DNA of 64,000 bases from Selaginella tamariscina (GCA_003024785.1 PUQB01000222.1:62001-126000), one strand, 5' to 3'. Shown: positions 1 to 13,458, counted from the stretch's first letter. Notes: generated from the letters alone by a model not told the origin. Numbers and translations: made by a program.

Positions 1-1619
1 TTAGAGACCTTGTATAGCGCAAACACTTAACATAGTGTTTATGAACTTAGTGACCATAATTGTGTCCTCTCTTTGCATATCACCATATGCTATTGTCGCC
101 ATGGACCTAAGACGGTTAATGAAAATGTAAGATGAAATCAAGAAAATATCACAACTTATAAAGGATTATAAACATGAATCCCAATTGCTGACCATTTTGG
201 TATTCAATGGGTGTGGTCCAAAACAACCCACTGATGTTGTAAATCACCCCTTGTTTGACATCTTATGTATTTAACTCTATAACTGGGACCATCCACAGTC
301 ATTTTGAATATGCCAACCCTAAAAGTAATATGCATTTAGAGAGAGAATATAAATTTATTTATGTGAACTCTAAATTTCGATTTTGAGCAAGAGTGTAAAA
401 GAGTGAGTTTTTATAAGTAGTTTTAAATTTGTTTATAACACTTGTAAACAACACAGAAGGTACTATGCTTTTGTATAAATAATAACACCCAATTTAGTGT
501 CGTTCATGATGCAAACATTATTTAGGAAAGAGAGATCTAAAGAAAAAAACAATGATACAAATAAAGAAACTCTTGCAAGAGATACATAACTAGATTTGAG
601 TAAGAATTGAAATGTTTTAAAATTTTTATGATAAAAATTTAAGATGAGTTAACACAAGTGACTGACTCTCTAACAATATTGCACACAATTCTAATGCTTT
701 ATAAAATTGCATTTAACTTAGCAAATGATCCAAATTGTATAATTATATGAAATTCAAGTTATTATATATTTGTTTATAATGGGATTTTCTTAATTATTTT
801 CTTATAATTCAAAGAATATTCCAATATTAAATTAGTATATATTATTATAACTATATAATAGATAATATGATATATTATGTATTATTTAAAATATGTTCAT
901 AATGTGTATATTAATATTATTTTTACTTTATTTTAATATTTCTTTTACACACATATATAGACACAATAAAAAATTTACATATACATACACACACATAGGA
1001 ACACAAGAGCATTTACACATAACACACACAAACATTGATACACATGCATATCACACATAATACAATAGACTGTCACAACAAACATTTATCGACACATGTA
1101 ATATGATACAAGCACATCACAAACACATATTAGACACTAAAAATAGCCATAGACAAAACAATATAATACTTGACTTCCACATGCACACAGCACATGCATT
1201 AAAAGCACCCATAGAGACACATATGCACACAAATAAACATGCCGATGAGTGGATCACGATATAAATAATGTTTAGGATCTAGGGTCTAGCATTTAGCTTT
1301 TTGTTTAGAGTTTAGGGTTTAAACCCCAACCAAGCATTTATTGTTACACACACTCTACAGGCTAGGGTGTTTGGGGCTTACATATACACACACGAAACAT
1401 TTATAGACTTCCACATGCACAAAACACAAGCGTTAAAACATCCAATTGGGGCTTAGTGTTTAGGGTTTAAACCCTAAACCAAACTAAGTGTATACACACA
1501 CACACACACACACACACTCTATTTAGGGTATAGAGTATATGTATATCAAATATTTGTATAAATGTGTATGGATTTAATTTTTATGTTATAAAGATTATAC
1601 ATTATACATTATATATATG
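1..1619. other. AT-rich intergenic DNA with CA and telomere-like motifs
   Basis: No coding frame, RNA gene or transposon domain is visible. The stretch is AT-rich, with scattered CACACA runs from about 960 to 1230 and a clean (CA)n run near 1495-1517. Between 1280 and 1480 there are several TTTAGGG/CCCTAAA words of the plant telomere type, but never as a true tandem array. Confidence 0.6.
1458..1479. repeat. 22-bp perfect palindrome of telomere-like words
   Basis: A TTTAGGG word is followed at once by its reverse complement, giving a perfect 22-bp palindrome (head-to-head plant telomere words). It may be chance in DNA rich in such words. Confidence 0.7.
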
Positions 1620-4192
1620 TGTCAGAATTTTAACTCGGAGGGTTAAATGTGGCAACACATGGCCTTTCGATGTCAATTCCTCGTGTGAGTAATGCCAAGT
1701 CTTTTAAGACAACCCCTAGAGCCTAACTTAAATGCCCAAATAGGCACAAGACTTAGTGTCAAAGTTTTAACCCGAAGGGCTAACATGTGGCAACACGTGG
1801 CCGCCAAGTGGCCTTCCGGCGTCAATTTCCTATGTGAGCAATGTTAAGTCTTTCAAGATGACCTTAAGAGTCTGACTCAAATGCCTAATTAAACAAAAGA
1901 CTTAGAGTCTTACCCTAAGTCCCCTAGAATGACCATCCCCCAAACCCTAGAGGATATCCCAAATAGACTTTAGGATCTTATCCCAATAGACCTAGACAAG
2001 CTCATGCCCTAACCCCACAAAGGAGATGTGTCTTACACATGCCCTCGTGACAGAGCTAAGGCATCATCACTTACCCCTTGAGGAATCGCCCTCATCCGGG
2101 AGTACAACCCCTTTAGGACGACAAGGGGTACCTTGAACCACGACTAACCTCTAAGGATTTGAGTGGCCAAGTCATACCCTAGACTTAGGGCTAGTACTTA
2201 ATGAGGACATGAGTGTGTGCCATAGGCGAACACAAATGTTCTGCTAAGCAAACTTCCTAAGGCTAAGTTTGGATAACCCTAAATACATGACCTTGCGAGT
2301 GTCTCATGATAGGGCTTCTACTAATGAGCTTAGGTTGTTCAACCCTTAGATCCTAAGGAGAACACCCCTAGCTAGGTGTGCCAAAGCGCACCTAGTTACA
2401 AGACCAAACCTCCCTTTGAGCGGGTGCCTAAGGTTTAGCACCCTAGTGTGAGCACAAGCATGCATGTTTGTTAAAGTATCCAACCCCTTGGCGACAAACC
2501 CATGACACGACCCCAAAGGGCGTGCCTCAAGTGTTGTATCATGTGACGTATAGCCCAGTGTCACATCTCCATGTGACACTGCCTTCCACGATGTGGGCTA
2601 GCCCCTTAGATTCAGGAGTTGTACCAAGTGCACAAATGTGGCTCCTAAATGCCAACTCTAGAACCCCTTAGTGAATGGTAACGTGAACCTATCAAACAAG
2701 ATCCCACGGTCACAATTAAACAAGGACACGGATGTGCCTTGCTTGGCCATGAGTGCTATACCTAGCTTGACGTAGAGAAGGAAGCTGGAGACAAGCCTCA
2801 ACCTCTGCCTCTTGGAACGTGCATTCCAATAAGACCTCCTATGCATGGATTTGCCAAAGTTAAGAGTGAGCAACCCCAAAGGTGGGATGTACCCATGTCA
2901 TCTGGAAATTAGGGCGACACAATAAAGGGTTGTACCTTAACGACACAAGCTGAAGCTTGCACCGGTAGAAGAGCAATGAACTTAGTCATGAACCTAGGAG
3001 CTCTCCTACATGTACTACTTAATATATGTGACAGAGCCCCCCCCTATTTTCCTGTTTACATAAGTGGCCTGGCACGGAATCTCATTCCTAGAGAGAATAA
3101 ACTTGGTGAGTTAATTAAAATTAATGACCCATTAACCCCTAAACCCTACCTGAGGGGTTTGGGGTGTGGGGTTAGGGAAACCCTAGGGTTAGATCAACCC
3201 TAAGGTGTTTCTACCCATATCTGACATGCCAAATTCATCGGAACCACCCAAAAACCTAACTGGGACACAAAAAACTAGGATAAAAATTTTCTAGAAGTTA
3301 AGTGCTACCTTTGTTTAGAGTTTCTCTCGATATCTAAGGACAACTGACCGGACTACCCCTAAACACTTAAGTGCACTAAGCGGGGCTATTTCTCACTACA
3401 TCTAGGGCTTATCAACATAGTTCGATAGGTAACAACAATCAACGTCCAAAGTAAAGAGGAGTCATAGTAAAAACTATGACACTTAGGGTCCTACCCAAGT
3501 CACTTAGAATGACTATCCCATGAACCTTAAAGGATAAACCGAGTAGACCTTAGGATCCTACCCTAAAAGACCTAAACAAACTCATGCCCCATTAAGGAAA
3601 CATGCTTTACACATACCCCTGTGACAAAGCCAAGACATCATGACCTACCCTTAAGGAATCAACCTCATTGGGGAGTACAACCCCTTTAGAATGACAAGGG
3701 GTGTCCTGAACCATGACTATCCTCTAAGGGTTTGAGTGGTCAAGTTATACCTTAGTCCTAGGGCTAGTACTTAGTGAGGACACCAATGTGCACCATAGTG
3801 TTCTGCTAAACAAACTTCCTAAGTACACAACTCCATAATGCCTCATGAAAGGGCTTTTGCTAATGAGCTTAGGTTATTCAACCCCTGGACACCCCCTAGC
3901 CAAGTGTTCCAATAGCACACTTAGTTACGAGACCTAACCTCCCTTGAGTTGATGCCCAAGGCTTAGCACCATGATGAGGGCTTACTAGAGTATCCAACCC
4001 CTCAGCTAACACTTCCATTTAGCTTCACCTAGAGTTTCTTACAAATACCTAATGACACCTGGACGGACCATCACTAGATACCCAAGTGCACTAAGCGAGC
4101 CTATTTCTTCTACACCTAGGGCTTATCATAATCTAGTAGGTAATAACAATCAACCTTCAAAGTAAAGCATCAAGTCATAGTAAAAATTATAA
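1620..4192 (-). mobile_element. Reverse LTR of a Ty3/gypsy element, interrupted by a younger LTR
   Basis: On the minus strand this begins at 4192 with the family's LTR start (a GTCATAG hairpin motif in slightly altered form) and ends at 1620 with a TGTCAGA-type terminus. The LTR is in two parts, 1620-1756 and 3487-4192, because a younger LTR of the same family sits between them. At 4193 and above lies a purine-rich stretch and the end of the element interior, so this is the 3' LTR of a minus-strand element. It is an old, diverged copy with only fragments of interior left. Confidence 0.75.
1757..3481 (-). mobile_element. Solo LTR (about 1.7 kb) nested in an older LTR
   Basis: A complete LTR of the long family in reverse orientation. 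Read on the minus strand it starts TGTCATAG with the hairpin GTCATAGT-TTTT-ACTATGAC and ends TTTGACA. It is flanked by the exact 5-bp target duplication CTTAG at 1752-1756 and 3482-3486. No interior is present, as expected for a solo LTR left by LTR-LTR recombination. It inserted into another LTR of the same family and so is younger than it. Confidence 0.85.
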
Positions 4193-4917
4193 CACACTCC
4201 CTGCCTTTAAAAATGTCAACGTCCTCGTTGACGCTAGATAATGTTAGAAAAAATTAACCAAAACCAACATATCATTCTATGTAGAGTCAACCAAAAGTTC
4301 ATATAATTTCATTATCCCCCTTGTATCACACAAAACTAAGTACTTTAGAATTATTGTTTATTGAGTCGTAAACTCAGTTACCAGAGGCACCACTTGCAAC
4401 ATGAAGTCACCTAGAGACCTTTGATGTACATTATAACTAAAATGGGCATGTCTATAGTCGGCTAACACTTCCATTTAGCTTCACCTAGAGTTTCTTGCAA
4501 ATACCTAATGACACCTGGACGGACCATCACTAAATACCCAAGTGCACTAAGCGAGCCTATTTCTTCTACACCTAGGGCTTATCATATAATCTAGTAGGTA
4601 ATAACAATCAACCTTCAAAGTAAAGCATCAATCATAGTAAAAATTATAACACACTCCCTGCCTTTAAAAATGTCAACGTCCTTGTTGACGCTAGATAATG
4701 TTAGAAAAATTAACCAAAACCAACATATCACTTTATGTAGAGTCAACCAAAAGTTCATATAATTTCATTATCCCCCTTGTATCACACAAAACTAAGTACT
4801 TTAGAATTATTGTTTACTGAGTCATAAACTCAGTTACCAGAGGCACCACTTGCAACATGAAGTCACCTAGAGACCTTTGATGATACATTATAACTAAAAT
4901 GGGCATGTCTATAGTCC
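4003..4917 (-). repeat. Tandem duplication of a gypsy LTR/interior junction, two units of about 455 bp
   Basis: Bases 4003-4457 and 4459-4917 are nearly identical direct copies. Each holds, on the minus strand, the last part of a retrotransposon interior, a purine-rich tract (GGCAGGGAGTG) and the first 200 bp of the LTR. The two copies differ by only a few bases, so the duplication is much younger than the decay of the element around it. Confidence 0.85.
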
Positions 4918-7042
4918 CATTTTTAAATAATATTAGCAATTTAAATATTTAATTAGTATTTTTTAATATTAAAGAAATATTATTTAGAATAATAAATGTT
5001 GAAAGAAAGATTTAAATATGTATTTATTAAATAATTAATTAAAAATTAAAACTTAAGTATTAATTAATATTTATTTTCTATTCCTATTTTCCTATATCAT
5101 GCCCATTTTATTTACAATGTGCATTTTGTACGTCTACAAAGTTTGTCACCCGACGCAGACAACATAACAGTTAATTTCTTTACCTAACTAGAATTTCTAT
5201 TAGAGGCTTCTAGTTAATGTTGAATGTTAACCTCTAAGTTAACAAGAAATAAAGCCTTGCCTTATGCTTAACCTAATGCCTTCACATTTCTTTTGATTTT
5301 CTAATGGGTCCACATCCCCATGTTATAGTATTATAGCTTCACATTTGTACATCTCTCGGTGTTTCTTATTACCTCTTTACATAAAGGTCTACTACTATGC
5401 CTATTCCTCGCTAGTATATAGCTATGCCAAACTAGTATGAGACTTTTTTTATTGGAATCAAGCTCTTTTCCAATACAAGAGTACTATTTATGAAACCCTA
5501 TTCTTTTTAAACATGTCAATCTGACCAGAAGTGATCGCAGAGGCGCATGGTTATACACATGTATACAATAAGGTCATACCAACTTGAAGTTGCCCCATCC
5601 ACTTGGTGTGTCATTAGCATAAATTCATTCCCGATAATAATTAAATTTAATCAAATCTGCAACCAAGTGTCATAGCATTACCATTCGTCTCTCGCAACAA
5701 ACTTTGTACTTTTTCATAACACCAACCAGTTCAAGGACCAAATAAGCTAACATACCTTACTTAAACACACTAATGTGGAAACCAAGAAACTCAGCATATA
5801 TCTAATGCCTCAAGCGGCAATCTCTAAATATCATGTCTTAACTAATCGTTCCTATTGTACTCATTCCTTACAAAGCACAACCACTAGGTTCATTCAATAA
5901 TTCCTAACTCCTTATCTACCTGCGTTAAAATACAGAATTTTAAACTTAGTTCCCACAATAAGAGTCTTCATGAACTTGTAATACTGCATGCTGTTGTAAC
6001 ATTATATTTATTTCCAGCTCTCAAGCTAATTATGTAAATGTTTCCCCCTATGAAGTTATGAACTAAATCTCTCCATTAATACCAGTAATTAGTGTTTTGA
6101 CTTAATCTAATTCTTAATCCATAAACAATTGCAATTTCAATATTGATACTCCGAATTGAAAACGATTGCATAACGTTTAACTCCCGAATTTTTCTACTAG
6201 TTGTTACATTAACGGATATGACTTTACAATCGTATTAATTTATCAAATGCAAGAACTGTAATATGGACTTTGTCAATGAACTTCGTTGATATGAATCGAA
6301 CATCAACTTTGAGATGAAAATGATAATGTTATGACAGTATTCCGAGGAATTGTTTAGGGACTAAGAAGAATTATGAACTATCCAATTAATCTAATAAGAA
6401 ATCAACCTCCACAAATGTAACCATAACACTGAAGTGTCGTACTAACTTCATGTTTCAACTATATCTCATATATCAATTAAACTCCCTAAACATAAGTAAG
6501 AGTACATCGAACTAAGATACACCATTATTTTGGATACCTAGCAATCCCACAAGGTACTACATTGCTCTCCAAGCAATGTATTGAGAACTTTTTCTTATTT
6601 CTCAAGTAACTTGAAAACCATGTTTCAAGTTACAACACTAAAGTGCTACCTCACTAAAGTGTTAGCCAAATCCCTTCTTTTGAATCTTTTTATTTCATGA
6701 TTATGGCCACCCCATATAATCATAACCAAGTCTCAATATTGAGTGCTCTAATCTCAATATACAACAGATATTACACCATACTTTGCAAAGTCATTTATAA
6801 TAAATCTTAGAAAGATTGTCACAAATACTTCCAAAGTCTAAAGTATAAATATCTCAACAGATAAGATGATATAAAACCTCATATTTTTGAATCGGATACT
6901 GAACCATATGTTAAGAACCTTCAATCACAATAATCAAAAAGGGACACCAACTTCTTGAATCCCACATGAAATAACTTAATAATTAAGTTAGTCGCAACTA
7001 ACTAAGGTTTCAAGTTGTACATGTTCAAATTTGGTGACTTGA
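4918..7042. other. AT-rich decayed DNA, probably old retrotransposon interior
   Basis: No open frame of useful length and no recognisable domain. It lies between the minus-strand LTR/interior junctions and the start of the next gypsy LTR, so it may be the eroded interior of the minus-strand element. I cannot show this from sequence motifs. Confidence 0.4.
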
Positions 7043-7996
7043 TGTCATAGTTTTTACTATGACTCGACCCTTTACTTTGGGGTTTGACTGTTGTTACCTA
7101 TTGGATTATGTGACGAACCCTAGATATAGAAGAAATAGGCCACATAGTGCACTTGGGTATTAGTGATGGTCTAGTCGAGTGTCGTTAGGTATTTAGAAAC
7201 TCTAGGCGAAGCTAGCACTTCCATTTAGAAAACTCTCCCCCATTTTGACGTTCCAGGTTAGGGTTTTTCATAAAGTTAGCTTGTCAAAATAACCCTAGGG
7301 TTGACCTAACCCTAGGGTTGCCCTAACCCACGCCCTAACCCCCCTAGGGGTTAGGTTTAGGGTTAGGTTAGAACAACTCATTTTCTCTACGGGTTGGCAT
7401 TTCCGTGCCCTCCCACTTACTCACTTAGAAAATAGGGAGGGGAGGGGGGTCCATCACATAAATAAGGTAGAGTGAATGTAGTGAGGCTTCCTGGGTTCAA
7501 AAGAGAGCTTGTTAACCTCCTACCGGTGCAAGCTAAACTTGTGTCATTAAGGCGCAACTCTTTGTTATGCCGCCCTAACTTCCACACCACAGGGGTACGT
7601 CCCATCTTTGGGTTAGACTATCCTTATCGTTGGTAGGATCACGCTTTTGACGGGGTATGTTACTTCCAAGGAGTTAGTCAAATTCCTTGGCCTGAAAACC
7701 TACTCGCATGCTCAAAAGGCATTGCCCGAGTTCACGTTATGCAGAACTAGTGGTTGAGGCTATGCTCCGACCGCCTCAACCCCAAGCTAGGAACAATACA
7801 TGTAGCTCGGCTAGTCCACATGTCCTGATTCACAAGGTGAGCCTCGTTCGTGGACTTGGTCAGCTAGGGACTTAAGTTCCTAAGGGTTGGGTTCCTAATA
7901 CGAGTTACTTTACTAGATTCCTTGGGGTTTCCAGAGAGGGATTCCAGGGTTGGCACCTGGCAGCCGCCTTTGTGGCACCATGTAAAAACTCTGACA
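7043..7996 (+). repeat. 5' LTR of the forward gypsy element
   Basis: Starts TGTCATAG and ends CTCTGACA. The first 20 bp form a hairpin (GTCATAGT-TTTT-ACTATGAC). It contains telomere-like CCCTAACCC words around 7285-7365, as do all LTRs of this group here. The primer binding site (TTGGTATCGGAG) follows from 7998. Confidence 0.9.
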
Positions 7997-8677
7997 ATTG
8001 GTATCGGAGTAAGTTCTCTGCGGTCAGTAGGATTGCCTTAAGTTGTAGAGTGTTTTAGTGTTTAGATAACTCTAAATTCTTAATATACTCTATTGCTTTC
8101 GATTGATATGTTTATATTCTGTGTAGAGAGTTTGATCTGTGAGTTGTCAAACTTTGGAGAACACTTGCTCAGTGAGTTGGCGTGAGATTCTAGGTATGTC
8201 CGAAAGTCTTATGCTAGTTTAAGCTGATGTGTGTGGGTGTATAACCTGTGCAGGGTGTTTCCAACTTCATATTGGGAATATTCCAAGCATATTCTTCGAG
8301 TGTTGAAACTAGGGTTCAATACGATGAAGCAAAAGAAAACAACCAGAGCTGAGGCAGAGAGGGCTGTCGTAGAGGCTCAAATGAGGAGATGGATGAGGCT
8401 AATCCAGGTCGACCCCCTAGAGTTAGACAATGACTTGGTTGGTGAGAAATAATAATGGATGCCCTAAACAACTTTGGGGGATGTTTGGGTTGAACGACCG
8501 AATCGATAATGTTGCCGTTCGGATTCCAACAAATACTACAGTGCCAAATGTTCCACAACCAGACACATAAAAAAGAAGAAGTATGACTCAGAGTCAAGTT
8601 TCTTTAAATCAGATTCTTCGACGGAAGTAGGTGGTGGAGGTCCCAGTAAATTCAAACTGATAAGGCCTTCGGATTTC

Positions 8678-9476
8678 ATGAGTTTAAAGGATTACAAGGT
8701 TTTGGATGACTGGTTGTATGATATGGAAAGCTATTTCAAGGCTGCTTCCATGAGAAAGATAGAAAAGGTTGCATGTGCCAAGCAGTTTCTTAAAGGAGAA
8801 GCTAAGACTTGGTGGCGATTGTTGAAGGTGAACGTGGATACCGAAACAGCTGAAAACATGAAAAAGGAGATCAAAAAGCAGTATATGCCGGATGATCTTG
8901 GTTTGCATTATGTGCTGACCTGGCACTTTGTCAACAGGGAGTTTGGGGAAGTCCAATGGACCACGTTTATTGATTCGAAAGTGTACGGCAATTGGTACCA
9001 AATATGAGCGATGATGAAACTTGAAGTTGCTTCATGGCTAGTTGAATGAAAAAACGCGAAAGGAAATCTTAAGGTACAAGCCAACAAGCTATCGGGAATG
9101 TCAAGAGGCAGCTCAAAAGGTTGTTTATGGCATGTCGTTAGAAGACTTGTACAAAGGGAGGAAGCAAAACCTAGATCGAGGAGGTTTTCTCCAAAGTCTG
9201 GGTTTAGAAGGTTTGATAGGAGACCGGATCAATTGCCATTAATTTGAAGTGCAAGTCCCTCTATCAGCAGTTCTAAGTTTTGGATACATCAGACCCATCA
9301 GATCTCGGAAACCGTTAGCGTTACCACTCAGCAGGCCAAGGGCTCGGCTCCAAAGTCTGCTCCCTCGCAATCTGCATGTGGGGTTCCGACATGTTATAAT
9401 TGTAACAAGCCTGGTCATGTCGCTAGACAATGTCGGGCACCCTCACAACAATTGGGTTATTTCAAGGCAATGGTAG
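8678..9476 (+). pseudogene. gag remnant of the gypsy element
   Basis: The frame from 8678 encodes a retrotransposon gag-like segment (WLYDMESYF, LKGEAKTWW). Near 9390-9435 a CCHC zinc knuckle region of the nucleocapsid type is recognisable. This is the capsid/nucleocapsid part of the fossil element; the copy is broken. Confidence 0.75.
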
Positions 9477-9599
9477 AAGAGGAAGTTGCTGAACCAAAAA
9501 CGCTTGAAGATCTGGAAGATGAGTCATAAGAGGTAATGTTATGCCAAACACAACATGCCTTATTCACTATTCAAGATAAAACTGACCCTTTGTTATATT

Positions 9600-12330
9600 T
9601 GACAGGAAGGATATGAGGGGACCGAGTCCGAATGATGATCGATACTGGAGCAACATACAACTTCATATCGACTAATCTAGCTCGTCGATTGAATTTGGAT
9701 GTAATAAAGATGTGTGAAATAAAGATCAATTTTAGTAAAGGTTCTCAAAATACTAATAATATAACAAGGGCAGTTCTTGTTTAAATAAAATTGGAAGGCT
9801 AAGTTAAACTTAGTTGTCTTGAATATGACGGGGTTTGACTTTAATATGGGTATGGAATGGTTTCATAAATATGTAATCAAAATGAGAAGTTCCGAAGATA
9901 ATCGAATCACGCTTGCAGCTGATAAAGAGGATATTAAAAAAATAACGCTCAAAATGGAAACACTAACTGATAGGGATTGGAATCCTATGTTTCTTACCTT
10001 AACTCAGTTACGTAAGGTAATTAAACATCAGGGTGTATTTCTTGCAATGGTTTTGGATACTGTTAGAGTCAAAATAGGAGATGGTCAAGAATCTGTTCCT
10101 AAATCTATTTTGGAAGTCTTAAACATGTTTAAGGACATGTTGCTGAAAGACTTGCCGCCCGAGTTACCTCCACGTTGAGCTGTGGACCACAGGATAGAGG
10201 TTTTGCCAAGTTCGTCTCCACTGGCAAGAGCCCCATATCGGTTGAATCCTCAAGAGTTAGTAGAATTGACGAGACAGTTGACAGAATTGATTGGTCAAGG
10301 ACACATTCGACCTAGTCGATTGCCGTATGGTGCACCGATTTTGTTTGTAATGAAAAAGAATGGTACGATGCGAATGTGTGTGGACTATCAAGCGCTGGAC
10401 ACGATAACTATCAAGAATAAGTATCCTCTTCCACGAGTGGACGACTTATTTGATAGGCTATTGAAAGCAAAATATTTCTCAAGAATAAGGTCTGGGTACC
10501 ATTAGATTCGGGTAGCAGAGAATGACATCGAGAAGACGGCTTTTCGAATGCGTTATGGATCATTTGAGTTTCTAGTCTTGCCATTCAGGTTGTGCAATGC
10601 GCCGGCAACTTTTTGCACAATGATGAATGATGTGTTTAGAGACTATCTAGATGAGTTCGTGGTGGTGTACATTGATGACATTCTGGTTTTTAGTTCGACA
10701 ATTGAGGAACATGTGGAACATTTAGAAAGAGTGTTTTAGAGGTTGAGAGAGAACCAGTTGTATGTTAAAGAAAGCAAGTGCATTTGGTCAAACCAAGATA
10801 GATTTCTTGGACACTTGATCTCAGGTGGGGAGGTTGCCATGGATGCCCAAAGAAAATTCAAGCTATTACTAGTGGATGACTTTAAAAGACGTGCATGAAG
10901 TTAGATCATTTCTTGGTCTGACAGGGTATTACCGAAGATTCATAAAGGGTTACTCGGAAATAGCGGCCCCATTGACATCTTACGAAGAACATTCCATGGC
11001 ATTGGACTCCAGAGTGCCAAGTGCATTCGTCAAACTCAAAGAGGCTATCTCTTCTGAGCCAGTTTTGCAGTTGCCCATCTTTGAAGATCCTTTGAAGTAG
11101 AATGTGACGCTTCCGACTTTGCAATTGGTGGTGTATTGCAACAGAAAGGACATCCAGTGTCCTTTTTCTCGAAGAAGTTAGATGCCGCGCAAACTCGATG
11201 GCCTACTCACGAAAAGGAGATGTATGCTATTGTTGCTTCCTTGGAGTATTGGCGTCATTATCTTCCAAGTCATGGCACTGTGGTTTGGACAGATAGTGTA
11301 ACTTAAGGTATTTTGAAACGCAGCCAAAGCTATCGCCAAAGTATGCTAGATGGCAACAGAAATTGACACATTTCAGCCTGAAATCAGACATAAAGCGGGA
11401 AAGGACAATGTGATAGCTGATGCACTCAGTAGGAAAGGTCATCTTTGTATTATGTCAGCACTGTGTCAACTTTAGTGGATGAATTTGTGATGGCGTATCT
11501 TCATAACAAGTTTGTTAAAGAGGCTTTGAGCCTGGTGGCAAAGAGGAAACAAGTTCATTAATTACGAAGAAATGGTAATATTCTAGCAAGAATAAAAAGT
11601 CGAATGGATGCACTCAAACAGGCGCGGGATGGAGTTCTTTATTATAAAAAAAGAGACTCCATGTTCCTGGAGGGAGAGGCTGTTAAGAGAGCATCACGAT
11701 GTTCCTTTGATAGAACATGGTGGAAGGCATAAGACGTTGGCTTTGTTGAAACAAGAATTCTATTGGCCGGGTATGATAAACAATGTTGCCAAGTATGTTA
11801 AGACATGCCCCACATGTCACAAGTGAAGAGCTGATCGTAAAAATGAGTTGGGAAGTTGCAGTGTCTACCAATTCCAGAGCGGCCATTTCAAAGTGTTAGT
11901 TTGGATTTTATCATGGGATTGTCAAAATCTTGTGGTTTTAATGTGCTCATGATGGTAGTTGATCGATTTTCAAAGGTTACTCATTTCATTCCAATTCTAA
12001 AGACAGTAAATGCAATTCAAGCAGCAAAGTTATTCTTCCATGAAATCATAAGAGTACGCAGGCTACGAGAAATGATGATCTCAGATCGGGATCTTCGATT
12101 TACGGGCAAGTTTTGGGGAACGTTATTTAAGCAGTTTGGCACAATGCTGAAGTTCAGTACAACTTACCATCCACAAACTGATGGTCAAAGGAGAGGGTGA
12201 ACCGACAAGTTAAGGATATCTCAGATGTTATGTTCAAGGTGATCAACTTGATTGGGCTGAACACTTGGATATGGCTGAGATATGTTATAATAACTCAACA
12301 CACATTGTGATTGGATGTAGCCGATGGAAG
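9600..12330 (+). pseudogene. pol remnant: protease, reverse transcriptase, RNase H, integrase
   Basis: In order: an aspartic protease segment (around 9630-9680), reverse transcriptase (10182-10740) with the catalytic YIDDIL motif, the RT connection and RNase H region (10876-11450), an HHCC-type integrase zinc finger (11690-11826, ending in CPTCHK) and the integrase core (11856-12200). The order RT, RNase H, integrase identifies Ty3/gypsy (Metaviridae type). The copy is broken. Confidence 0.85.
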
Positions 12331-12501
12331 TGTTAATCATTTTACGGGACTTAGGGTGGACCCTAAGTCTTGTGTCTACTTGGGCATCTGAGTTACGCTT
12401 TAAAAATTGTCTTGAAAGACTTGGCATTGTTCACATAAGAAATTGACGTTGGAAGGCCATTTGGCGGCCACGTGTTAACCCTCTGGGTTAAAACTTTGAC
12501 A
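12331..12501 (+). repeat. Fragment of a long-family LTR, 3' end only
   Basis: This matches the last 170 bp of the 1.8-kb LTR family (compare 35330-35475 and 39905-40072), ending in CTTTGACA. It directly abuts the decayed integrase region. Confidence 0.7.
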
Positions 12502-13150
12502 TAGTAAAAATTATGACAATATGATGCATTAATGTTTTAATATCACTTTATCATCAATAGGGTAAAATCAAATATATGTACAATTTTAATGTATGGGCAA
12601 ATTATAATTTATTTTTAAAAATAATTTATAAATTACTAGAATAATTTGCGTTATTAATAGCTACTTGACTATAAAAAAATTTATGCATGTTTTTTTATGC
12701 ATTTTTATATGAGTAATAGACTTTTTATACAAATATTAAAATTTAATATAAATACTAATATTGGGTTAAACCCTAAATTAAACATTTATTTATATAATGT
12801 AGGGTTTAAGCTGAGGTTCAAGGGTTATAGTAAAGAATTTAAATCATAAACTAGTCATCCTATGTTAATGTTTACATAATTTGATATCGGTTTACATATT
12901 AACATACTGTGCATGTGACATACTTTTACATGGGGACAATCGTTGCTGGGCCACCAGGCTCAGCTCTGGGGCTTTGTTGCTTCTTTCTCGAAAGCATCGT
13001 GTTAAACCCATGTACGATCCATATGTATTGTGTGTGTGTGACACATTCACACATGTATGTATGTATGTCTCCGTGTATACATGTGTATGTATATGTGTTA
13101 TGATGACCAAAGCAAAAATGATGTGAAACTCCCGTCCGTGTATACGTAGA
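12502..13150. other. AT-rich intergenic DNA
   Basis: AT-rich to about 12900, then CA/TG-rich microsatellite DNA (13021-13100). The short frames here are translations of CA/TG repeats. I see no supported gene. Confidence 0.5.
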
Positions 13151-13188
13151 TCTGAATACTCGTTCCATTTCCTCGTAGCTCCTGATTC

Positions 13189-13458
13189 ATGTATAGATGC
13201 ACACTAGGGACACGATACAGACCACTGATCCATGACGAATATATCATGTTCATGGCTTCCATGGAGAGAAACAACACTTATTTGGTGAAATATGCTCCAT
13301 GTTTACATGCCGTTCAGCTTGAAGAATATGGTGATTCCATGTATCATCCAGATTCTGACGGCAGGAAGAAAATCCATTGCAACTACGTCAACGGCTGTCG
13401 TTGAATACCCTTATATCAATGGAGCCATCATTTCTACGTTTTCTGCCATGATTGGGTA
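13189..13458 (+). CDS. Exon-like segment, unidentified
   Basis: An open stretch with non-repetitive, protein-like composition (includes HDEYIMFMASMERNN) is followed by a possible splice donor (GGTAAGTAC) near 13457. I do not recognise the protein. It could be an exon of the same gene remnant as the RCC1-FYVE piece 300 bp downstream, or an isolated pseudogene piece. Confidence 0.3.

Larger units (their letters stand above)
7043..12330 (+). mobile_element. Ty3/gypsy element, forward, broken (family with 954-bp LTR)
   Basis: The element has a 5' LTR (7043-7996), a primer binding site complementary to initiator tRNA-Met just after it, then gag, zinc knuckle, protease, reverse transcriptase, RNase H and integrase in the order typical of Ty3/gypsy. 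No matching complete 3' LTR is found; the interior ends near 12330 against a piece of the long-LTR family. It is clearly broken, with ten or more breaks, and is an old fossil. Two more copies of the same family are at 33.5-38.2 kb and 40.1-43.4 kb. Confidence 0.9.

Noticed and set aside
7997-8012. tRNA gene fragment
   Set aside because: The tRNA-Met-like bases are the primer binding site just inside the LTR; no cloverleaf is present. I found no tRNA or rRNA gene in the window.
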